Part shown: piece by piece, positions 58,295 to 64,000 of the stretch | Numbering within the stretch: the stretch's first letter is position 1 | How the letters are laid out: every line of letters begins with the position of its first letter | Source: Methanogenium sp. | GTDB lineage: Archaea; Halobacteriota; Methanomicrobia; Methanomicrobiales; Methanomicrobiaceae | Reading direction: 5' to 3' | Assembly: GCA_030595665.1 (NCBI GenBank) | Contig: JAUVCV010000001.1 | Span: 60,996-124,995 of the forward strand | Length of the DNA stretch: 64,000 nucleotides | Notes under the pieces: generated by a model | Told to the model about the DNA's origin: nothing | Databases searched by the model: none | What the model saw: only the letters and a program-made list of their open reading frames with translations | Position numbers and translations under genes: made by a program

Positions 58295-59365
58295 TTATCC
58301 AATGAATGTTCCGTAGATGAGACCCGCTGCTGTTGAAAATACAATCACCAGGGTGACGTAGGCTGCCGTCTTCTTTGCACCCATAATCCGTGTGAGCACG
58401 AGCATGGAGGGGAGACTGATCGTCGGGCCTGCAAGTAGAAGGGCAAGTGCCGGGCCGCCTGCCATTAATCCCTGGGTGTAGCCGAATGTCCCGCCGATGA
58501 TTGGCACCTCTAAGAGGGTCGGCATGTAGAGTATCGCCCCTATGACTGCCCCCAAAAAGACCGAGCCGATGGAATTGGTTCCGAAGAAGGGCTGGAAGGT
58601 CTCGGGAGGCAGGAAGAATGCGATCACTCCGACAACGAATGTTCCTCCAACAAGAATTGGGAAAATTTTCTTTACGAGATCCCATACTTCATATCCCCAT
58701 TCTGTCACTTCATCGCGTTCAAAGTTATAGATCAGGAGAACGGCGATCGCGAGCGTCAGGAGGTAGACGACTGCCAGGCGCAGCACGATGTCCAGCGGTG
58801 AGGCACCGATGATGAGGACAAGGACCAGCATCACAAAGAATGCGGGGTTCACCCAGCGTGGACGCTCTTCTCCCCCGGTCGCCATCCCCACCATCTGGGC
58901 TGCGGCAGCTCTGGCTTCTTTGTCGTGGTCACGGAAGAGGGTTGCCATGATAAGACCGATGGCAATGGCCATCACAACGGCAAAGACCGCACGCGCAATG
59001 CCGATCTCCACTCCCAGCACGGTTGCGGTGTAGATGATAGCAAGAATGTTGATCGCGGGGCCGGCATAGAGAAAGGCGATTGCAGGCCCGATACCACTGC
59101 CTTTCTTCATAATTCCTGCAAACATCGGGAGGATAGTACAGGAACAGACAGCAAGTACGATGCCGGACACCGATGCGATACCGTATGATACCGATTTCTT
59201 TGCATCAGGGCTGAAATACTTCAGTATGGCGTCCCTTTTAACAAATGCAGCAATTGCACCTGCAATGAAGAATGCCGGTACCAGGCAGGTTACCGTGTGT
59301 GCGGCAAGATACTCGATGACGGCGTCCAGTCCGGAGATGAGTGCTCCGGTGATATAATCTGTCAT
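58295..59365 (-). CDS. Membrane permease, DUF318/ArsP family
   Basis: 356 residues with about ten hydrophobic helices. VCSCTILPMFAGIMKKGSGIGPAIAFLYAGPAIN is the family motif with its Cys pair in the membrane; a second copy, GAVIGAILYMPTLLEVPIIGG, is in the C-terminal half. Members export methylated or inorganic arsenic (ArsP, permease of organoarsenicals) or other soft metals. Here the CSC in the first helix pair supports soft-metal transport. It is the first gene of the minus-strand operon controlled by ArsR-type operators at 59381-59446. Confidence 0.85.
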   Translation of the reverse strand: MTDYITGALISGLDAVIEYLAAHTVTCLVPAFFIAGAIAAFVKRDAILKYFSPDAKKSVSYGIASVSGIVLAVCSCTILPMFAGIMKKGSGIGPAIAFLYAGPAINILAIIYTATVLGVEIGIARAVFAVVMAIAIGLIMATLFRDHDKEARAAAAQMVGMATGGEERPRWVNPAFFVMLVLVLIIGASPLDIVLRLAVVYLLTLAIAVLLIYNFERDEVTEWGYEVWDLVKKIFPILVGGTFVVGVIAFFLPPETFQPFFGTNSIGSVFLGAVIGAILYMPTLLEVPIIGGTFGYTQGLMAGGPALALLLAGPTISLPSMLVLTRIMGAKKTAAYVTLVIVFSTAAGLIYGTFIG

Positions 59366-59380
59366 GGTTGGTCACTACTT

Positions 59381-59446
59381 GTTCAAGTTTTGTTGAACTA
59401 ATCTATGCGATGATAATATATAAAAGTAATTCAAAAATTCTTGAAC
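59381..59446. promoter_or_regulatory. Twin ArsR-type operators flanking a TATA box
   Basis: GTTCAA-N6-TTGAAC at 59381-59398 is a perfect inverted repeat. A second site with the same spacing, TTCAA-N6-TTGAA, lies at 59430-59445. Between them, AATATATAAAAG (about 59416-59426) is a strong TATA box. The pair lies between the divergent permease and arsR genes, so one regulator probably controls both. Confidence 0.85.
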
Positions 59447-59520
59447 AATAGGTTGCGGGTGGATGAGGTGTGGTACATACGCACACTTTCGCCGGGTGAC
59501 TGACATACTGTGGTAATATA

Positions 59521-59913
59521 ATGAAATCTTCATGCTGTAGTGAAATACCGGTTGAGGCGTTGGAAACGATTGACGGAGAGGACGGTCTTGAAGGCCTCCT
59601 TGCAGCCCTGCCGGATGATGTGACGATTGCACGGTTACGGACGCTTCACCATGCCTGTGCGGATATATATCGCATAAAAATTCTGGAGATGCTCACGGTT
59701 CAGCCTCTCTGTGCCTGTATTATCCGGGAAGCGCTGGGGATAACCAAGTCAAAACTCTCCTATCACCTGAAGATTCTCCAAGAGGCAGGGATGATCACCG
59801 GTACTGCGAAAGGGACATGGATTGTCTATGGACTGACTGAATATGGTGAATTCTGCTCTTTCCTGAATGCGAAGGCCGTTGAAGGTCCGGGGAGTGGTGG
59901 TCAGAATGAATAA
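59521..59913 (+). CDS. ArsR-family metal/metalloid-responsive repressor
   Basis: 130 residues. The winged helix is at residues 45-110: YRIKILEMLTVQPLCACIIREALGITKSKLSYHLKILQEAGMI; CAC in the alpha-3 region is the metal-sensing Cys pair of ArsR-type proteins (ELCVC-like). SSCCSE near the N-terminus adds a second Cys pair. It represses by binding inverted repeats that overlap the promoter; the twin sites at 59381-59446 fit. It overlaps the following DGC gene by eight bases. Confidence 0.9.
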   Translation: MKSSCCSEIPVEALETIDGEDGLEGLLAALPDDVTIARLRTLHHACADIYRIKILEMLTVQPLCACIIREALGITKSKLSYHLKILQEAGMITGTAKGTWIVYGLTEYGEFCSFLNAKAVEGPGSGGQNE

Positions 59914-60274
59914 CGCGGAAAGCCTGATTGTCCTTGTCACCTGTTCCGGCCTGTCAAATACCGGAAAATGCACAACACGGGCGGCAGTGATGCTGCGCCA
60001 GCGCAATCCGGAACTGGTTGATTATCACATCGCTGCATTAGGGGAAAAGGCCATGGCGATGCCGGAAGGACTGGATGCTGATTATCTGCGGGTTATCGTC
60101 ATTGACGGATGTGAAGATTTCTGTGGAAGAAAAAAAGCAGAACAGTGTGGGCTTGTGCCCGCCTGTCATGTGGTGGCAACAGCATGCGGAGTAGTAAAAT
60201 CCGGTATGGATGAACCGGTATTTCGCGATATTGAAGTCGTCTGTCGTGCAGCTGAAACAGAACTGCGCCGCTGA
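59906..60274 (+). CDS. DGC-domain putative zinc-binding protein, copy 2
   Basis: 122 residues from the ATG at 59906. It starts MNNAESLIVLVTCSGLSNTGKCTTRAAV (a Cys pair as in copy 1) and has VIDGCEDFCGRKKAEQCGL, the DGC motif with extra Cys residues. It overlaps the end of arsR, so ArsR and this protein are cotranslated. Compared with copy 1 it lacks the Cys-rich N-terminal tail. The two copies at the ends of the divergent cluster may act as metal buffers or chaperones; this is inferred. Confidence 0.82.
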   Translation: MNNAESLIVLVTCSGLSNTGKCTTRAAVMLRQRNPELVDYHIAALGEKAMAMPEGLDADYLRVIVIDGCEDFCGRKKAEQCGLVPACHVVATACGVVKSGMDEPVFRDIEVVCRAAETELRR

Positions 60275-60350
60275 AGTCCATCCTCTGCGTGGGGATGCCG
60301 GGGGACAGGTCTCTTCCGGATCATGTCCCCTCTCTTTTTTCCGTTCGATT

Positions 60351-60989
60351 TCATTCAGCCCGTTTCCCCGGCCGCATCCGCAGCCACTTTGGGAACTGAA
60401 GTCCCTTCTCAATAGCAATGCCCCGGAATCCTACCATAAAGCAGATGGCAACGACCGGCCACTGTGCAGCATATTGTGGGGCAAGGTCAAGCAGGAGCAC
60501 ATAGAGGATTGATCCAATGAGCATTGGGGTGACAAAGAGCTCTTCTGACGCAATCACCATAGGTGGTCTGCCGGTGAGGAGATCGCGGATAATACCTCCC
60601 GTACAGGCTGTGACAAACCCCATAATGACTGCCACTTCCCCCGTATGCCCAAGTGCCAGTGTCTTGTCAACAGCGGCAACGGAGAAGAAAGCGACACCGA
60701 TGGCATCCGCATAGAGAAGCACCTTCCCAAGCCTCTCCCGGAAGAGTGGTGCGAAGAGGAATGCCACAAGCGATGCAAGGATCGCAAGCCAGACGACGGT
60801 GAAGTCCCTGACCCAGAAAACCGGGATATTCAGAATAATGTCACGGAGCGTTCCGCCGCCGATGGCTGTAACCACACCGAGTACGAGAACGGTGAGAATG
60901 TTTGCATCCTGCCGGGTACCTGCGATGACACCCGATATGGCAAAGGCAGCGACACCAATGACGACAATGATTACGGTTGGATCGATCAT
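60351..60989 (-). CDS. TRIC-like (UPF0126, YicG) membrane protein
   Basis: 212 residues with about seven hydrophobic helices, in two repeats of three. The typical motifs are VLGVVTAIGGGTLRDIILN in repeat one and VTACTGGIIRDLLTGRPPMV in repeat two; GGG-x-x-RD is the ion-path signature of TRIC-type cation channels. In bacteria and archaea the family conducts monovalent cations, notably potassium, and its physiological role is not clear. It is on the minus strand facing the DGC gene tail-to-tail. Confidence 0.88.
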   Translation of the reverse strand: MIDPTVIIVVIGVAAFAISGVIAGTRQDANILTVLVLGVVTAIGGGTLRDIILNIPVFWVRDFTVVWLAILASLVAFLFAPLFRERLGKVLLYADAIGVAFFSVAAVDKTLALGHTGEVAVIMGFVTACTGGIIRDLLTGRPPMVIASEELFVTPMLIGSILYVLLLDLAPQYAAQWPVVAICFMVGFRGIAIEKGLQFPKWLRMRPGKRAE

Positions 60990-61103
60990 TCTGATAGGGA
61001 GATAAGATATCTGAGATGTTAAGGTGTGCGGGGTCTTTTCGTATGTGCGAATTATTTCGAAGTCAAAGGCATGATTATATTCAAATCCTGCCTATTAGTG
61101 GAT

Positions 61104-61838
61104 ATGATAACGAAGATGAAAGGGCTCGGCCTCTGCCTCCTTATGGTATGCTGCCTCGCGGTTCCGGTGGCTGCTGCTGACAGTGGTGACGTGCCATCAA
61201 TTACGGTGTCCGGCACTGGTTCGGTCACCACCGCCCCGGATGAGGTAATCATCTCTGTTGGCGTTGAGACGACCAATACCGACCCGGTCACCGCCCAGCA
61301 GGAGAATGCACAGAAGAGCGCTGCTGTTATCGATGCCCTGAAGGGACTCGGTATTGCATCAGAGGATATCAAGACGTCCGGATACCGGATGTACTCCCAT
61401 ACACCTGATGAAGACAGCATCTTTGCCGGCAAAAAAGAGGTCTATGTGGTCTCAAACACCGTGACTGTCACCTCTAACAATGTCGACCGTGCTGGTGAGA
61501 TCATCGATATTGCGGTGATGAGCGGCGCAAACAACGTGAATTACGTCCGGTTTACCATCAGCGATGAGAAGGCACAGTCCCTGCGTGCACAGGCACTGAT
61601 TGCAGCGGTTGCCCAGGCCCGTGGCGATGCAGATACTCTGGCAGGCGCCCTTGGCGTGAGCATCACCGGCGTGCAGGATGTCACGACCTACGGCAGTTCA
61701 ACCCCGATAGCCTATGCGGATAACATGGCAAGCGGCAGTATGATGGAGTCTTCAAAAGCGTACGCACCCACCCCTATTGAGGCAGGCACCCTCGATGTCA
61801 CGGCAACCGTAAACATTGTTTACGCGATACAGAACTAA
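61104..61838 (+). CDS. Secreted SIMPL-domain (DUF541) protein
   Basis: About 244 residues from the ATG at 61104 (MITKMKGLGLCLLMVCCLAVPVAAAD), a signal peptide; an upstream frame to 61026 adds only hydrophobic but unlikely sequence. The mature part starts PSITVSGTGSVTTAPDEVIISVGVETT, typical of SIMPL proteins, with APDEV as the hallmark, and has ARGDADTLAGALGV before a beta-rich end. SIMPL proteins (named for the human IRAK-1-binding protein) are periplasmic or surface-exposed in microbes with unclear roles. It is divergent from the TRIC-like gene. Confidence 0.85.
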   Translation: MITKMKGLGLCLLMVCCLAVPVAAADSGDVPSITVSGTGSVTTAPDEVIISVGVETTNTDPVTAQQENAQKSAAVIDALKGLGIASEDIKTSGYRMYSHTPDEDSIFAGKKEVYVVSNTVTVTSNNVDRAGEIIDIAVMSGANNVNYVRFTISDEKAQSLRAQALIAAVAQARGDADTLAGALGVSITGVQDVTTYGSSTPIAYADNMASGSMMESSKAYAPTPIEAGTLDVTATVNIVYAIQN

Positions 61839-62056
61839 ATTGAAACGAACCTCACGGGTTCTTTTTCATCCTTTTCTCTCTCCCTTTTTTCTGCGGCAGG
61901 TATTGGGATCTCTGTTTTATGTGAGTCGGATTTGCAAACATCCGCGCTGGTGTAAGTGGATATTTGTTGCCCTGTTGTAGCGGTTTATACCCGACAAATG
62001 CAGGTCGGTTTTCCTCTTCCGATAGGAAGATATGCGATCAGGGTAACGAATGCATC

Positions 62057-62860
62057 ATGAACAGCAGACATCCAGGATATTTTTCACTGAAGGATTTTGA
62101 TGTGTTCTGCCATCTTCCGGAGATAAATGAGTATGAGAAACAAATGCTCACCGATCGCTCCGAGCAGTTTGTTGACGAGAAAGTAAAACCCCTGTACCGG
62201 ACGCTGCGGGACGGACTGGGATTTCGCACGTCAAAAATTGGGTTTGATGACCGGAACTTCAATTATGTGCACCTTGCGTTTTTTGATACACTGACAGAGG
62301 TGAAGGATACCTTCCTGAATATTTTCATAGGGAAGCGGAATGTCCAGATTGTCACCAATACCGAGTACCCAACCAGTATCCGATCATTTTACGAGAATCT
62401 GAAGAGCGATCCCGAAGGATTTGACGCACTGGTGGCTGCCCTCCCACCGGACCGGCGGTTCACCTCCCGTCTCTATACCAAAATACCTCTTGGCCCGGTT
62501 GGGTGGGATGAATACTACTTCCAGCTGGTGGTAAAATTCAGCCAGAACCAGACCTCTGCTGCATCCATCATGAAACGCATTGACGGGGTGCGGACCGGGT
62601 TTGAGAAGGCGATGCGAAAAGGGCTTACCACGATGGAGATTGACCCCCGGTATGGTGAGGACGCAACCGCCTATTACAAGTCATTCTATCAGGGCAGGGA
62701 TGCAAAGAAGACGCCGGAACCGGATGCCTTTATGGCACTCAGGTTTGAGTATCTGATTCCGTTATCTGACATATTGTCACTGGATCAGGATGCGGTCATC
62801 ACAGAATTGATGGAGTGTGCCGAACAGCTGAAGCCGTTCATTGCGTTTGGGAACCGGTAG
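62057..62860 (+). CDS. Hypothetical protein, conserved-looking
   Basis: 267 residues from the ATG at 62057 (MNSRHPGYFSLKDFDVFCHLPEINEYE); an upstream frame to 61964 has no protein-like composition. It is soluble, mixed alpha/beta, with acidic and aromatic residues spread over its length (for example VKPLYRTLRDGLGFRTSKIGFDDRNFNYVHLAFFDT and RIDGVRTGFEKAMRKG). No catalytic motif, Cys pair or known domain is recognised. It stands between a SIMPL gene and a small possible lipoprotein. Function unknown. Confidence 0.6.
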   Translation: MNSRHPGYFSLKDFDVFCHLPEINEYEKQMLTDRSEQFVDEKVKPLYRTLRDGLGFRTSKIGFDDRNFNYVHLAFFDTLTEVKDTFLNIFIGKRNVQIVTNTEYPTSIRSFYENLKSDPEGFDALVAALPPDRRFTSRLYTKIPLGPVGWDEYYFQLVVKFSQNQTSAASIMKRIDGVRTGFEKAMRKGLTTMEIDPRYGEDATAYYKSFYQGRDAKKTPEPDAFMALRFEYLIPLSDILSLDQDAVITELMECAEQLKPFIAFGNR

Positions 62861-62970
62861 TGGACTGTTTCTTCATTCATTCACTTGCTCTTTTTTCTAT
62901 GGTCTGTGATCAAGGATCAACCAAAATTCATTGATAGTATTTCAGGCATCCGTGTCATGGCCCGAGAGAA

Positions 62971-63135
62971 ATGAAGACATTCTCTACCCTTTTTTTAAAG
63001 AGGAATGTATCGTATTTTTTCCGGTGCCTGGGCATTTTGATGCCTGCATGTGGCCTGAGCACCCTGGTCTTTGCCGGGTGTAGAGAATCACAGGATTTCA
63101 CTCATATTCCTGCACAAAGAAAATTGGGTATGTAA
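62971..63135 (+). CDS. Possible small lipoprotein
   Basis: 54 codons from an ATG preceded by GAGAGA. The start MKTFSTLFLKRNVSYFF is basic and hydrophobic, followed by LGILMPACGLSTLVFAGC, where FAGC may be a lipobox. The rest (RESQDFTHIPAQRKLGM) is short and polar. It might be a real tiny lipoprotein or a chance frame in the 354-bp gap between the two larger genes, which otherwise appears empty. Confidence 0.3.
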   Translation: MKTFSTLFLKRNVSYFFRCLGILMPACGLSTLVFAGCRESQDFTHIPAQRKLGM

Positions 63136-63214
63136 TTCGCTGTGAAGGGAACCGATATGAGACGTGGTCCACTTAGAACAATATGAGAGTAACCTGTGCG
63201 GGTCGGCCCGGGCC

Positions 63215-64000
63215 TTATTTTTCCGGACCGCCATATTCATACCATATAATGGAGTAGCGTGCCTCTTTTTGAATTGATTCGCCGGATATGGCACAGTACC
63301 ATCTGCCGGGGACGATTCCCGCGCGAGAAGTGACAGATATTTTCACACTGGCGTCCATTATTTCATCGTCACTGTCGGTGAAACGGAAAAGTGTGCCTCC
63401 CGGGCAGATTAGCGTGCATGAGAGGGATTCGTCTACTTCCTCCCATGATAAGTCCAGGCATATTTGGGTTGTGCCAGTGGAGACATCCAGTACATACCAT
63501 GCACATTCTCCCTCCTGCAGCAGGCCACTTTGGCCTCCTCTTGTTGGAGATATGGTGGTGGCGCACGGTACGACCTGCAGGCCAGCTTCCGGAAGGAGTG
63601 AAAAGGGTTGATAATAGATAGTGGGTAGCGCACAATGGTCATCTTCGACCCATGCAATACCTCCATCCGTGATCGCTGGCTTCACTGATGTGTGCTGCTT
63701 CCCAATACGTATCATTTGCTTCTCCAGGAGATCACTGCAGAAAATCCGCCCGTCTTCTGACCATGCAACGATGTTATCGCTGATGATTGCGCCGGAACGA
63801 CATGCAGGCTCGTTGGTGATGATTGATATGTCCTCTTTGTTTGATGCGAGATGAATCAACCCCTCATTCTCCCATATAACCTTCTCTCCGTCAATGCGGG
63901 GGCAGACCGCCACTGACGTGGTGGCGAGGACAAACTGCCTCCCGGATACCAGGTCCAGTGAGACAATTGAATACAAATTAGGGCCGGTTTTTTCAACCCA
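63215..64000 (-). CDS. Partial beta-propeller surface protein with PPC-like C-terminus
   Basis: The frame is open to the right edge of the window (reading WVEKTGPNLYSIVSLDLVSGRQ at the edge), so the N-terminus is outside. About 110 residues form repeats of the type ...VIWENEGLIHLA.., ..IVAWSEDGRIFCSDL.., ..GIAWVEDDH.., i.e. blades of a TolB/WD-like propeller. After about residue 150 comes a beta-sandwich (GQSGLLQEGECAWYVLDVSTGTTQICLDLSW... to the end) like the pre-peptidase C-terminal (PPC) domain. The arrangement fits a secreted surface protein of Methanomicrobiales. No anchor is visible at the C-terminus. Confidence 0.75.
   Translation of the reverse strand, partial: WVEKTGPNLYSIVSLDLVSGRQFVLATTSVAVCPRIDGEKVIWENEGLIHLASNKEDISIITNEPACRSGAIISDNIVAWSEDGRIFCSDLLEKQMIRIGKQHTSVKPAITDGGIAWVEDDHCALPTIYYQPFSLLPEAGLQVVPCATTISPTRGGQSGLLQEGECAWYVLDVSTGTTQICLDLSWEEVDESLSCTLICPGGTLFRFTDSDDEIMDASVKISVTSRAGIVPGRWYCAISGESIQKEARYSIIWYEYGGPEK

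Noticed and set aside
61964..62056. Upstream extension of the hypothetical protein at 62057
   Set aside because: The lead has no protein-like composition; the ATG at 62057 is preferred.

Overview
The window is archaeal and most probably comes from a methanogen of the order Methanomicrobiales. The reasons are a coenzyme M operon of the cysteate-synthase type (cysteate synthase plus a fused sulfopyruvate decarboxylase), a TATA-binding protein, an archaeal SRP (7S) RNA, an NADP-type malate dehydrogenase resembling that of Methanocaldococcus, large SBBP/PKD surface proteins, very large PAS histidine kinases and a tungstate/molybdate WtpABC importer. Promoters look archaeal (TATA boxes, GGTGA or GGAGG ribosome sites). 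This lineage is inferred from gene content, not from a marker-gene comparison.

Layout. 1-7.4 kb: surface and secreted proteins, several broken (decayed fragments at 0.56-1.12 kb, a frameshifted PEGA-like protein), a membrane-anchored winged-helix regulator and a 1178-residue SBBP/PKD protein. 7.7-10.2 kb: TBP, small proteins and a HAD phosphatase. 10.3-15.0 kb: a minus-strand operon in the order ABC ATPase, P-loop GTPase, Fe-S protein, cysteate synthase, sulfopyruvate decarboxylase. 15.3-18.7 kb: malate dehydrogenase, SRP RNA, a zinc-ribbon methyltransferase and a phosphoesterase. 18.8-22.6 kb: an accessory patch with an AAA ATPase interrupted by an in-frame stop, a 0.97-kb stretch with no convincing gene carrying ten copies of an 8-base word, a GNAT gene and a MntA/HepT toxin-antitoxin pair. 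22.7-26.6 kb: a metallo-beta-lactamase protein, a CooS-family protein whose active-site cysteine is replaced by glutamate, and a methyltransferase. 26.8-37.2 kb: three Yip1 paralogues around recQ, then redox, transport and acetyltransferase genes, ending in a frameshifted EamA transporter. 37.4-40 kb: a CAU tRNA followed by an AT-rich patch with regulators, a transposase tail and a PhoU fragment. 40-50.6 kb: two multi-PAS histidine kinases, with a decayed third one between them. 50.7-53.9 kb: a flavoprotein, a TetR regulator with two look-alike promoters, a 120-bp IS6-like miniature element and LarE. 54.2-57.2 kb: wtpABC. 57.3-60.3 kb: a divergent ArsR-controlled cysteine-rich permease cluster. 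60.3-64 kb: a TRIC-like protein, a SIMPL protein, an unknown protein, a small possible lipoprotein and a partial beta-propeller protein.

How the genes work together. The clearest modules are coenzyme M synthesis with three undefined accessory proteins, tungstate/molybdate uptake, and the ArsR/permease/thioredoxin/DGC-domain set governed by two matching operators that flank a shared TATA box. The most interesting single protein is the CooS homologue at 23.7-25.6 kb, which looks like a hybrid-cluster relative of CO dehydrogenase, not a working CODH.
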